Source: Gonatopus flavifemur (lineage: Eukaryota > Arthropoda > Insecta > Hymenoptera > Dryinidae). Taken from it: a DNA stretch of 64,000 bases. The notes under the pieces are model-generated. The model worked only from the letters and a program-made list of their open reading frames with translations. It had not been told where the DNA came from and searched no databases. The DNA is taken from contig JAFFJZ010000025.1 of NCBI GenBank assembly GCA_018340375.1, forward strand, positions 2,557,501 through 2,621,500, read 5' to 3'. The position numbers and the translations under genes were made by a program. Below are positions 36,185 to 47,113 of the stretch, piece after piece; within the stretch, counting starts at the first letter, position 1; each line of letters begins with the position of its first letter.

Positions 36185-36804
36185 ATCAAGTGTGGAAGTC
36201 GTCAAGTTAGAGGTACTTCATGAACTAAATAGTGAATTGGATTTCATCATGATTCAGAATCAGCGAATCATGAAAAAACTGTACCCAGAAGAAGCTGTTC
36301 TTAAGAGACCAAAGAACTTCCCATCTCTGCCACTTCAATCAGAGGATGATTTCAATAACTTCGAAAAATTCTTGCGGACTGAAATCAACTCCGCTAGCAC
36401 AGTAATTATTTCAATTGTGTTATGTATTAACATTGCAATCATAATGCAACTATTAAATTCCAATTTCTCTCCTCCTAGGTAGATTTTTTCCATGCGCTTG
36501 CTTCAAGCTGTGAATCAGAACGTAAAGCAGCAGGATTACTTATGCGGAAATGTATATCCAATAGTCTTTCAAGAACAATGAGTTGGGATGGAACTAAAAA
36601 TACAAAACTCAATTTCAATAAAACAAAATTGGAAGAAGTAATGTTTAGTAAGTATTACGAGGACTTGTACCTCAAAATTGATTTGTTCGGAATGGCTGAG
36701 ATCAATTATGCAATAGAAGTTATTTTCTTGTCAGTCCTTCTGATGTTTAGAAGTAGTGAAGTGATTATGATTATGTTTCTCTTACCCACAAGTCGATAAA
36801 AACG

Positions 36805-36917
36805 CGGATGGGGGCCAAATCAACGAAACCATTGGTTGAGAAGGAAGAGTATGATGTGTTATTCTTTCCAATTAACAGTTTCGTTGATTTGGTTTTTCGT
36901 TGATTTGGCCACCATCC
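36805..36917. mobile_element. small foldback MITE in intron of the DUF4806 gene
   Basis: CGGATGGGGGCCAAATCAAC pairs with GTTGATTTGGCCACCATCC. AAAAACG flanks both sides in the same direction (7 of a possible 8 bases). It is 113 bp and non-coding. Confidence 0.6.
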
Positions 36918-37488
36918 AAAAACGCTACTACATTTCATTGGAAATTTTAGGAGGAGGCTCATATAAACGACCTGCTTTTCAATTATTTATTCCAAAAAAC
37001 TGAGAAAGATTATTGGATTGGTCCAAAGCTGATTATTCCAAGTCTGGAGGTATAAAAAAATTATATAACAATAAGAAAAAAGACAGTGCTACAACAGGTC
37101 GAAGTGGGGCTCTTGATCGTGCGCCGCGGATCGCCCAAGTCCTTGTATAATCAACGAAACGAAATTTTTTTCTTCGAATAAATTACTCCGCTTCGAACAA
37201 ACCTAAATTTAGCAAAAAGCAGAAACAGTTGAAAATTTGAGGACATTTTGAAGAGAAAATGACTTTTTTTTGTTATAAACAAAGTGTTAGAATCAGTATT
37301 CAAAATAACACAATTTTCACTTCATCCAGGCTTATGCGATGATCAGTGAGTTGAAGAATATCTGGTGAAATTTTCAAGTAGATCAGTTTATTAGTTTTTC
37401 AGCTACAGCTCCCGGCATGGAAAAAAACACATTCAGGGAAAAAAATACGTCTCAAGTTTTGAGTATTGAAATTAGAGTTTAGAGTGAT

Positions 37489-37728
37489 TTATAATTGTTC
37501 AAGCTTAGTCTGCAATCCCGGAATCATAGAGTAAGCTTTTTTCTTCAGAAAAGCATCTCGCTGTGTTGTTCTTCCCTCTTTTACAGCAGTTTTGGCCTCT
37601 TTCACCGAATTTAATGATTTTGCTTCGATCTCGTTCACCTGCTCTCGGTACCTTTTGAGTGCATCAATTTAGTAACTTCCTAGGACTTCCGGTCGGGCTT
37701 CAGACTTTGAGAATACCTTCTTCCAATA
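37489..37728 (-). pseudogene. coding-like fragment, unidentified (lysine-rich, helical)
   Basis: Read on the - strand from an acceptor-like TTCATTTAG, the frame from 37728 gives about 79 residues ending at TAA 37491-37489, with one in-frame TAA near 37668. The content looks like real protein (RYREQVNEIEAKSL, KAYSMIPGLQTKLEQL) and is rich in Lys and Glu with heptad-like spacing. It lies in the last intron of the DUF4806-type gene on the opposite strand. I do not recognise the family; it may be a relic exon of a host gene or of another element. Confidence 0.4.
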
Positions 37729-38008
37729 CTAAATGAATTTTCAAGGGAGTAAAAGAAGGATTCAAAAAAATTTGATTTTACATGAGGCTCCCCCCTCAAT
37801 ATTACATTACGTGAAACTCACTTTGATGCACTACTATCTTATTTCATATGTGAAATTTTGCATTAATAATCTTGCACTGAAATTTTTAATTGATATAATT
37901 CACATTGTTTCAGGTTCATTAGTCAAATTGTACCCTGGGAGTAAACTTGCAGAAGCTGAAAATGCAATCGAGAGGTGGTTGAACACAAGCGCACAGCGAC
38001 TGGTATAG

Positions 38009-39037
38009 GAGCTTAATAGGACTTTGAACTTGAACTTGGAGTTCTCTGATATCTGCATATGAAATACATCTGAGAACGAAAACTTCTGTTCCAGTTTTTT
38101 CATATTCACATATTCTCTCGTATTTTCTAAAACTGAATTCATGTTCAATATTTTTTTTTTTTACAGTCTGTATTATATACAATATTCAGTAGTATCTAAG
38201 CTCTAAAATAGTAAGTGTGATGTTTCAGATTATAAAATTCGTACTTTTGTCTTCAGTTTAGACATTTTTTTTGTGTTATAAGTTTCGTTTTATTTCAATC
38301 GATTTCTAAGATTGTTGAACTGAGATATTTTATTTTTTTTATTAGAAGATTTGAAATATTCATAAAAAATACTAAGAGAATACGACATATTATATACTAA
38401 TAATATTTTTATCCTAAAAATTGAGTGTGAGACGGAGTCATAAGTGATAAATTATATCTATTCTCAGTGCTTTGTGAAAGTGAAAGACGGACAAGTGCAA
38501 AGATAAGGTGCTAATCTGTAGTTATTTTGTGAATTATAAAATGGATACGTGAACCTGATTTTATGAAAAAATTTGAGGTATATTCTGTAATAATACGCAT
38601 AATAATGATATCCTGTCCCATATCTTGTAATAGTATATACCAATAATATATTCTATAATAATAATACGTTTGTATGGAACCTGTTGATGATTTCAAATTT
38701 AGAACTTCCAAGTGTAAATTTTCAAAATGTTTGATCTATTTGTTCTTCGTGGGCTACTTGCGTGAATGAGAGAAGACGGATCGTAAAATACCGAACTCTA
38801 GACTGGGGAGAAACAATTATAATCATTGAATAGATCAATCAAAACTATTTCATTTTCCCTGATCTCATCTCATCCCCGAATAGAACATATTGAAATTTAA
38901 AGCTTAATTGATTTGATATCAAATTGATCAAGCTAAAAATTTCAATAAGTATTTGATTCCAATGTTTGTTCGACATCAACATACAATGAAGTTGTTCTTT
39001 TCGATATCATTATTGATGATTATGATATCAAAAACCT
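38009..39037. other. no gene seen
   Basis: Very AT-rich, short frames only, long T runs near 38148-38163 and 38270-38345. It may include the 3' untranslated region of the DUF4806-type gene. The end of the mobile element that carried it was not found. Confidence 0.35.
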
Positions 39038-39320
39038 CCTTGGTGAAAGGGAAGCGTGTAATAGAAAGTGTCAGGAACGTAGTTGGAAAGTGGATTTAAG
39101 CGTATACCGAGCGTCAAGTGGAACATTAAGAGTGGTTCGAACGTATATTTGAAGTGTGTGAAGCGTATCCGAAGAAACCCCAATTTCATAGAAACCGGGC
39201 TTTACGCACGGAAGCGTAATCCAAGAGTGGATAGGAAGTATATGAGAAGTATTAGGAAAGTAATCTGAAACATGCTTACGCTTCTGTTACTCTTCATGAC
39301 ACGCTTCCCTTTCACCAGGG
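39038..39320. mobile_element. MITE with CCYTGGTGAAAGGGAAGCGT ends
   Basis: CCTTGGTGAAAGGGAAGCGT is answered by ACGCTTCCCTTTCACCAGGG. The interior repeats GGAACGTA/GAAGCGTA-like words. No coding frame with family features and no clear duplication (CT on both sides). Confidence 0.65.
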
Positions 39321-39348
39321 CTGCTCTGCTTTAGATAAGAAGAATTTC

Positions 39349-39770
39349 CTCCTGGTAAAATTTCCCATAGAAAACGATACGATTTTGCTTATCGGTTTCA
39401 ATGTGGTCTCTGAAATTGGAATTCCCGGAAAGTCATCTCGAATCCACGATAGAATTCTATCGGTTTTTATCGTTTTCTATAGGATTTGAGAGAAATGTAT
39501 CTGATTTTATCGTAAAATTCCTATAGAAGAAATACTAGTTATTCAAAAAAGTGCGATTATATTTTTCCAAATAAATAATATTTCCTGTATAGGATTTTCA
39601 CGATAAAACCAAATACATTTCTCTCAAATCCTATTGAAAACCATGAGAATCGATATAGAATTCTATCGTGAATTCACGATATGACTTCCCGGGAATTCCA
39701 GTTTCAGCAACCACATTGAAACCGATAGGAAAAATCTTACCGTTGTCTATGGGAAATTTTTAGCACGGCC
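39349..39770. mobile_element. foldback (CCCTGCTGAAAATTTCC family), copy outside the palindrome
   Basis: The arms pair through ATAGAAAACGATA, CGGTTTCAATGTGG, GGAATTCCCGG and CACGATAGAATTCTATCG. The same sequence occurs at 53600-53993 and, mirrored, at 55012-55404. The termini of this copy are worn (CTCCTGGTAAAATTTCCC at left). Confidence 0.7.
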
Positions 39771-39786
39771 GTGCATCCTAAACTTT

Positions 39787-39949
39787 TGGGGAGAGTCAAA
39801 ATGCCGTCATTTTGATGTCCAAATGACGTCAAGAATTAGTCAAAATGAAGGTACGGATTGACGTCAAAATGACCTTTTCTCACTTGACGTCACGGTGACA
39901 TCATTTTGACCTCATTTTGATCAATTTGTGTTGCTTGGGTATATTGTTA
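39787..39949. mobile_element. short MITE of TGACGTCA/GTCAAAATGA motifs with GTGTTGCTTGGG end
   Basis: GAGTCAAAATGCCGTCATTT at the left and GATCAATTTGTGTTGCTTGGG at the right bound a stretch full of CAAAATGACGTCA words. The right end matches, inverted, the sequence at 24672. Confidence 0.5.
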
Positions 39950-40201
39950 CATGAATTATAATTTATAATTTGGAATTTATGGTTTTTAAACAATTTTATT
40001 GTTAAGTTTTCATTTTTTTTAAGTATATTGTGCAATTTCCAAAGATTTGTTCAATTTATAAAGACTGGATTTAGTACCTGAGTAATAAAATGTAAATTTC
40101 AAATTCAATTGTGACTTTTTTATTAGTGCATATTTTGTGCATATTTCGCTCTTTTTTCTTGCATATTTTGGCATTTTGATAGTGCATATAATTCGATGTC
40201 T
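39950..40201. other. no gene; AT-rich filler
   Basis: Only low-complexity frames are present between two mobile elements. Confidence 0.3.
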
Positions 40202-41130
40202 ACTTATGAATGTCCTGGTGCAAAATCCATAATGGCTCATAGTAAGAACATTTTCTTATGACTTGCTATGCGACTTCAACCAGGGGAGGTAATTACTCAG
40301 CAGAGACAGTGATTGAATTTTGTCTGGAAAAGTATTAGAGAATATTAGTATATTAAGAAAACAATATTCCACAACTATATTCTTCTTCCATAGAGTAACA
40401 AAGATATGTTATTTCTACAATAAAAAATTTGTATAAACTGAATTAACCAGGGACTTCGTTGAAATAAATTTCCTGCGAATAAATAGTAGGTGTCCACAAA
40501 ACTTTAGTCGATGAAGAAATTGACTGATATATTGGGACCGCAATGAGTTTTTTCTCCTCTAATTACCATGAACTATTGGTACAATAGATACTTACCAAAC
40601 ATTTATTCTCAAAAATTACTCCAAAGGAACTGCATTGAACTACACATGTAATGATGAATAATTAGACTTGAACGAATTATTATTAGAGAAAATTCACTGC
40701 GGTCCCAATATATCAGTCAATTTCTCCATCGACTAAAGTTTTGTGGATACCTACTACTGATTTGCAGGGAATTTATTCCAACAATATGACTGGTTATTTT
40801 AGTTTATACAGATTTGTCATTGGAAAAATAACATCTCTTTATTTCACTTGCTGATTACACGAAAAATCATTGCATGTGTACAAAAGTTATGATGATAGTA
40901 CATTCTTTCATAAAATGCAACTTTGTATCTTCGTCACTCTATGAGAGAAGAATAAAGTTGTGGAATATTGTTTTCTTAATATACTAATATTCTCTAATAC
41001 TTTTCCAGACAAAATTCAATTACTGTCTCTGCTGAGTAATTCCCTCCCCTGGTTGAAGTCGCATAGCAAGTCATAAAAAAATGTTCTTACTATGAGCCAT
41101 TATGAATTTTGCACCAGGACATTCATAAGT
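40202..41130. mobile_element. nested foldback, ~0.93 kb palindrome
   Basis: ACTTATGAATGTCCTGGTGC at the left is answered by its complement ending at 41130. Within it AACCAGGGGAGGTAATTACT (about 40278) is answered by AATTCCCTCCCCTGGTTG (about 41040), so one foldback lies inside another. The right arm has about 120 bases that the left arm has lost. There is no coding capacity. Confidence 0.7.
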
Positions 41131-41269
41131 AAACCTTGAAGTCCTATGAGTCTGTGCTGATGATGCATCATAAATACGTATGAATATATATTCATAAGCT
41201 TATCGAGAACATTTTTTCATGAATTGCTAAGAGACTTTAACTAGGGTAATCTGTTACATTCATCGAGTG

Positions 41270-41712
41270 TTGTATTTTGAAATACTTCGCCAACGAATAC
41301 TTGATCAATGTCCATAGATCACTCAGCAGAGATAGTAATTGAATTTTTTCTGGAAAACTATTGAGAATATTAGTATATCAAGAAAACAATGACAACTTTA
41401 TTCTTCTTCCATAGAGTGACGAAGATACAAAGTTGCATTTTATGAAAGAGTGTGCTATCATCATAACTTTTGTACACTTGCAATGATTTTTCAAGTGATT
41501 AGCGAGTGGAATAGAGAGATGTTATTTTTAAAATAACCAGGCACTTTGTCGAATAAATTCCTTGCGAATAAGTAGTAGATATCCACAAAACTTTATCCGA
41601 TGGAAACATTGACTAATATATTAGGAGCGCAGTGAGTTTTCTCTACTCTGATTATCATGAACTATTGGTACGATAGATACTTAACAAAGATTTATTGTCA
41701 AAAATTACTTCA
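41270..41712. repeat. third, partial copy of the 40.2-41.1 kb foldback arm
   Basis: TCACTCAGCAGAGATAGTAATTG and the text that follows repeat the left arm of the foldback in the same direction, with the longer interior seen in its right arm (GTACACTTGCAATGATTTTTC). Confidence 0.6.
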
Positions 41713-42175
41713 AAAATTTGTCATAATAGGCCATTCGATTCAAAACCACATCAAATTATATAAGGAATAAACTGTACTCTAAAAGTACTTCGTTCCAAAT
41801 TTCACTTTTCATGTATATCGATAAAGTGTAAATCGTTCATTGGAACGAATTTTCAATTGAACATGGGAAAATCTCATGTACTCTATTGATTTGAATATAC
41901 CTATCAAGTATCCTCTGAAAAAATTTGAAAATACATGTTTTAGTTTTTTCTCATACAAAAAATGATTCAAACTTCATGAATATTTTCATATATGCTCGGT
42001 TCACATTCGGATACGCAATATTTGAATCATATTCTACTTTGTTCTTGGGGATAATTTGATTTTAAGAAGAACAATTCATCATTTGAATCAATCAATGATT
42101 TTTTCAATATGAATGAAAATTACATTTTTCATTCATACTTATCCCCATGGTACGAATACGTATCGGAATGTATTG
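41713..42175. repeat. fragment related to the giant palindrome arm
   Basis: From GTCATAATAGGCCATTCGATT to TACGAATACGTATCGGAAT this matches 56990-57936 of the palindrome's right arm in the same direction, with an internal deletion that removes the tRNA-like part. It shows that the arm sequence exists elsewhere as a dispersed repeat. Confidence 0.65.
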
Positions 42176-43186
42176 TTACGTCAAAAGTCCGTGAACTTCT
42201 CAATAACGCACGATTATTTTAAGGAATTGCCAAATTAAGTTTGACAACCCCTTTGATCACCCCGCTTTAGATAGGATTGACCTATACAAGGACCAGGGTA
42301 GGATGTTTCTCAATGAAAATCGTTTCATATATGTTGAAATTAATATCTGTTTATTCCAGAAAAGAAAAAAGAATGAAAAGTTTCTTCATTTATAATATTT
42401 AGGGTGCTAGGAAATATAATCATATGATATTTCATAAAACATTTAATTAAATCGTTTAATTAGTATTCATGTAATGAGAAGAAAATATTCTAGGACGTCG
42501 AGAATTGGTTGTGATTTTTTGATCGACCAATATATTTCTTTGGGGGTTACCCAATGAAAATTAACGATCTAGGGAGAAGAATATCTCATTTCACAAAGAA
42601 AACCGTGGTTTTCTTCTGGAAACGCAATCAGCTTGTACTCCGAGGGTTACTCGGTAGTTATAAGTGATTATTCTTCCTATCGCGTTCATGACCTTATATT
42701 AGATTCAAACTCTTCAATTCCTGCTCCTTCAGGTGTTAAAACATATTTATATACCCTTTAAACACGGGAGTGAAAGAGAAAGATTGAAGAATAGGAAGTA
42801 TCGTAGAGAAAGATATATACGAATAGAAAGAGAGAGATATATGAATAGAAAGAGAGAGATATACGAATAGAAAGAGAGGTATATATGAATAGAAAGAGAG
42901 AGATATACGAATAGAAAGAGAGAGGTATCCGTCCTCCTGAAATACATGAAAATTTACGCATGTAGTCGAGTATGGGGAAAGAAGGAGGGGAAAGAGGATC
43001 GCTCAGTTAGCTTCATTGCAATCGAAGGGAAATAAGGAAAAAGAAATTGGATAGGAAAACTCTACTCAGAGAATCCTTGTACGACGAGCACTAATGCTGA
43101 CAGAAGTACAAGGTTGGGATAGTAATTAGTGTTTGGAATGAGTTGTGGGAGAATTCATGGAGATGTGATTGTAGAATACTGGGTTG
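42176..43186. other. no gene; 22 bp minisatellite
   Basis: Five 22 bp units of GAATAGAAAGAGAGAGATATAY lie at 42819-42928. The open frames over them are only the translated repeat. The rest is unremarkable. Confidence 0.5.
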
Positions 43187-43449
43187 TTAATCCCAATTTC
43201 CTTTAGGAGCGAAAAGTTCACCTCTAATATCAAGAGATGCTAGGAATAAGTTTAAGTTTTCTAGCTCTCTTGTATAACGAACGAGATTCTTGTCATCTCG
43301 CGCCCCGTTTCTCAGAAAAATTCTTAGTTTGGGTCCCGGAGGGGGAAGATCACCGCGGTCTACCTTTTCATCCCGTTCCGCGATGCGCTGATGAATGCTA
43401 CGAATTAATCTTTTAATTTGAGTTATCCTTTTGTTCACCCGGTCCCTCA
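43187..43449 (-). CDS. unidentified basic ORF, possible exon
   Basis: On the - strand a pyrimidine-rich acceptor (TTTTTTATAG) precedes a frame of 87 codons ending in TAA at 43187. The sequence is arginine-rich and mixed in composition (IKRLIRSIHQRIAERDEK, then a proline step LPPPGPKLRIF, then YTRELENLNLFLASLD). This looks more like a real protein than the AT-rich frames around it. There is no in-frame ATG at its start, so it would be a 3' exon. I cannot place it in a family; a gag-like piece of a retroelement or a host exon are both possible. Confidence 0.4.
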
Positions 43450-45274
43450 CTATAAAAAACCAAAAAAAACGTTGAAGTTGACTCGAGTTGAATTGCGATG
43501 ATTTTGAAAGAAAATTCTAATAAAAGAGAAAAAGGAAGGTGGTTTTCATTAAATTCTTTCCATTACAAAAAAAATCACATTTCACAAGGAAGGATAAAAG
43601 CACGCACAAAAAAAACACAACAACACTGGTGAGAAGAAAAAAGAAGAAAATAGAAAAAAGGAAACAAGGTTTCTTTTCCCCCCCGAATTGTGGAGAAAAT
43701 CCACTTACTGTTGTTTTCCCAGAGTTTCTCAAAGAAACTAATCTCGTTCTGGGCGAATTGCGCTTTCTGCTTGTGGACCTGGTTTTCGTAACTCAGGACC
43801 GCAGAATTGAATTTTCGGAAATATATATAATCTCGAAAAGTCCTGAAAAGGACTATGTTCTTTTCTTTTCAAAAAAATATGATGTTAGGTGATACGCGGG
43901 TTGAACGTGTGTTCCTGGTTTAGTGGGTTGAAAAAAGAAGAAGTTTGAAAAATCAGCGGTAGTAACAGTGAATATTATATGCGTTGTCGCGAGGCGAAGA
44001 AATATTGTTAATTCATTAGCAGAAACTCGCCGTATTTAAAGGGTTCGAGCTTCCTTCTAAGACAATGATTCGTCAAGGGTCTCTTGGTGGGAAAAGTTCT
44101 TGTCCGCACCAATGAGGAATTGAAATCACTGCTCCTAGAAGCTGTCGAGGTGTTGAATCATGAACTTAATCATCTTCGAAATCATCTGATTTTTTTATCT
44201 TGCACCCAACTCTCGATGTCTCGCGTTGCTCTGCGTCGAGCGTTCGTGTACTTGACTTATATACATTACTTGAAAATTTTTCTCTTACAGGTATTTATGA
44301 GGAATGAACGAAGTTTACAAACTAGAATTTGATCAAAACGAGAGTTTTGATTTCCATCAATACCTTGTTCATTCATTGATAAAAATGTTTCTTACAACTA
44401 TTAGTCTATCTAGGAGAGAGAAATAAAATCATTTCACGATAATTTCATCCCTCACCGAAATCTTTTTATTCTATCGAATGGTGTAGTGGTCATTTTACGT
44501 GCTCTGAATGTTTAAAATGTTGAGTCCATTATGTGCCACAAGAATGCACTTACACGAACGGTCTTCCATACATGGAAGAAATAATCGATTGTATCGAATA
44601 ACAAATGGTACTTTCTATTATTTTCCATGGGGAATTCGTGAAGGACAGGTTTTCATTCAGTATTTAATTTTCGGAATTCTATGGCATGATGTGAATACAT
44701 TATGAATTCTTTTGGAATACCTTGGGATTAGTTGTGCGGTATGAGAAGATAAGAGGGTGTTTCTTATAATTACTATGATGTCCACCTGAAAGTTGGAATA
44801 AATATAAAAGGAATCATTCATTTTATTCAGTTGTCGATGAAAACTGCTATTGAGGCTTGTATTTGGAATATGAAAATAATTTGACTTGGCGACAAGAGTA
44901 GAGTTACTCGTCTACGGAATGCGGGGTTGTTTATGATTCGGCCATTGCTTACAATGATAACTGATCGAGGATTCGTATTACAGAATATCTCTCACGTAGC
45001 AATTTCACTTCGTTTCTTCTTGATTGCATTGAGAGGTTGGTAAGGCGGAGAACTATATTTCTTAACAGGTTTGGGTCGGAAGAGAAGAATACTATTGTAT
45101 CGATGTTGAGGGCGTCGAGAAGGTGAGGGTTACTCACAGGTTTCTCGCTCATTAGTCATATGCGTACGGATCTCTGTAAGTAGTAGGTCCTTTCCGACTA
45201 TCTTATTGATTGCAAGGGAGTAATGGAGAAAAAATGTTTTTAGGGGCAAGAAATTTGGAAAATTTCAGTGCACG
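43450..45274. other. no recognised gene
   Basis: Several short frames on both strands, none with family motifs. A TGGTGTAGTGGTCA string near 44479 resembles a Pol III A box but has no B box partner. The remainder is AT-rich. Confidence 0.35.
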
Positions 45275-45446
45275 TCACAGTATCAAATCATTTCTGCAAA
45301 TTTTCAAATATCTAATATTGTCACGTGGTATACAGGAAATATGGTCACGTGATATACTTTATATATATTATTCATAGTTCCGAGACAACTCCCTGGCGGC
45401 GCTAAAACTCGTGTTTTTCCTTCCCCATTATACCTTGGGTACCCTG
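45275..45446. repeat. right-end fragment of the CAGGGTACCC (giant palindrome) family upstream of MRPL14
   Basis: The text from AATTTTCAAATATCT-like sequence through CTGGCGGCGCTAAAACTCG to ACCTTGGGTACCCTG (45446) matches 57935-58171, the outer right end of the giant palindrome. It contains two CACGTG boxes 24 bp apart. Its end lies 96 bases before the MRPL14 ATG. No left terminus is present. Confidence 0.75.
45320..45353. promoter_or_regulatory. two transposon-derived CACGTG boxes upstream of MRPL14
   Basis: CACGTG lies at 45322-45327 and 45346-45351, in GTCACGTGG and GTCACGTGAT contexts, about 190-220 bases before the MRPL14 start codon. CACGTG is the E-box bound by bHLH-ZIP factors (USF, Max/Myc, TFEB/Mitf). 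Function here is inference. Confidence 0.4.
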
Positions 45447-45542
45447 ATTTTAGGGTTAAGTCACAGAAATTAACAACAGCTGCCACCACTCTAGTAAGGA
45501 CCCTTACACACTCTGCGAGTTTTTTTTATTCCACAACAGAAA

Positions 45543-46052
45543 ATGCTCTTAAATCAATCGGTGACAAATATTATATCTAGAAATATTTCCACTTCTATGG
45601 TTTCACATCAAATTATCAAACTGACACGGTTAAGAGTAGTGGATAACAGTGAGATAGGAAAAGCAGCTATGGCATTAGGAAAACCCCCACGTTGTATACA
45701 TATTTATAATAAAACAGGTGTTGGACGTATAGGTAAGTTCAGATAATGTATTAAAATTAGAAATTTCTGCTTATACTAATTGATGGATTGTATTGAAGGT
45801 GATAAAGTTATGGTTGCTATAAGGGGTGAGAAGAAGAAAGGTATTTTAGTTGGTATAAAACAAGTTCAACCGATGAAAACTCCAAGATTTGACAGTAATA
45901 ATCTGGTCCTGATCGATGATAATGGAACACCTTTAGGAACAAGAATACATGTACCAATTCCTCATGTTTTAAGGACAATTTTGAAAGAGAAAACCCATAC
46001 GAAAGGTGCTGATTATACAAAATTACTTGCAATTGCCACAAAGTTTGTATAA
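45543..46052 (+). CDS. MRPL14: mitochondrial ribosomal protein L14 (uL14m), two exons
   Basis: This encodes a large-subunit protein of the mitochondrial ribosome, placed near the subunit interface. Exon 1 (45543-45732) ends at GTAAGT and exon 2 (45799-46052) begins after a 66-base intron. Together they give 147 residues, close to the 145-161 of animal relatives. The first ~20 residues lack acids and carry Arg and Ser, as a mitochondrial targeting peptide would. The uL14 core follows (RLRVVDNS, VGRIGDKVMVAIRG, KKGILVGIK, then NLVLIDDNGTPLGTRIHVPI). The start chosen is the first ATG in a frame preceded by a T-rich leader. A transposon end lies just upstream. The gene converges with MCCC1. No damage is seen. 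Confidence 0.93.
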
Positions 46053-47113
46053 TTCAAGTATGTAAAATATGGAATTAAATTAGTTTTAATTACCTTTATA
46101 GTATGTGTTTATTTTTTAATTAATAGTCTCATTGGTCGGATGTTTATAATATCAGTGTTGGATTATTGAAAAGGTAATTGAGACTTCATGTTTAGTTTCT
46201 TTTTGTTTGCTGCTCCAGTAGAGCCCTGATTAAGACAAGATGTTCTGTCCTTTGTCATCTGAGAACAAAAGAATGCCAACAAAGTGAGAGAACAATGTGT
46301 TTGCCTCAATTGAGGTTCTACCGTATATTTTTTTTTGTCATTTATTTTTGACTGTGTGTAGTTCATTCCCAATGCCATTGATTTTTTAATATATACTTTT
46401 TATATTTTTTAAATAGGTTTTTGCCTGTTAGATGAGTGAATAACTGAATAAAAAGAAATAGTTGGATTTTTTTTATGCTTCAAGCAATATTTTACCTTCA
46501 TTCTTGGGGGCAGGCTTATTAGTTGAATTTTACATTTTCTTTTTTGGTGACTAAAGGTCCAAGGACGTTTTTGAAGAAAAATTTTGATAAAAACTCTGCA
46601 CAATTATTTAGAAAACATTTAATAAAAATGTATAAATCTTCTGTACACAAATTCATGTACATATTAATTTGCATTTTTGAAGGAAAAAAATTAGCGTATC
46701 ATGAGTTTTTCATTCTCTTTTAGAAATTTTTTTTCCTCCAAAATTTAGTTTGAGTATAAAATTATAATATGAATGAGTATCGAAACCAAAATAACTGTTT
46801 CGTAATTGTTAGAATTTTCAAAGAGTGAATAAATGTATGAAAAGTGAGTTATTACAATTAATTCACACATACTGTATGAAATTTATGTTTATATGATAAT
46901 ATCCATCTCGAAATTCGAACCTTTGGTATGGAGCTAATAATGAAGCTAAAAAATGCCTAGACGTAATCTTATTGCAACTTTACATTGAATTCTCACATGG
47001 TTTTTAACAATTTTCCACCTGCATTCTTATAAGCTTTTTACTATTTCAACAAGCTTGTACGTTTTGGACTTCTTTCGTATGAAAGATTTTTTGTAGTGAA
47101 ATTTAATGATCGT
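46053..47113. other. 3' intergenic region between MRPL14 and MCCC1
   Basis: No gene. It holds the 3' flanks of two converging genes; an AATAAA at 46447-46452 may serve MRPL14. Short AT-rich frames only. Confidence 0.5.

Larger units (their letters stand above)
33916..38008 (+). pseudogene. DUF4806-type gene, eight exons, interrupted by a MITE and a frameshift
   Basis: Exons read by frame and splice signals: 33916-34105, 34499-35109, 35185-35241, 35322-35372, 35761-35880, 35964-36401, 36479-36647 and 37914-38008. The first encodes the N-terminal module of the family (VDMVATKWITDNG...TYWPP) and joins in phase to TYNLARKAAIKKA. The middle is Ser/Asp-rich. The last three encode the DUF4806-like region (FPSLPLQSEDDFNNFEKFL, SWDGTKN, YPGSKLAEAENAIERWL). 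Lesions are a one-base frameshift near 34670 and a 193 bp MITE plus duplication inside exon six. The third exon has a double acceptor, TTTAGCAG. DUF4806 proteins are often found beside tnp2-like transposases in insects, so this is probably the second gene of the same element (inference). Its 5' exon was not found. Confidence 0.68.

Noticed and set aside
42747..42961. Two overlapping Ser/Leu-rich frames
   Set aside because: They are only translations of the 22 bp minisatellite in two frames.
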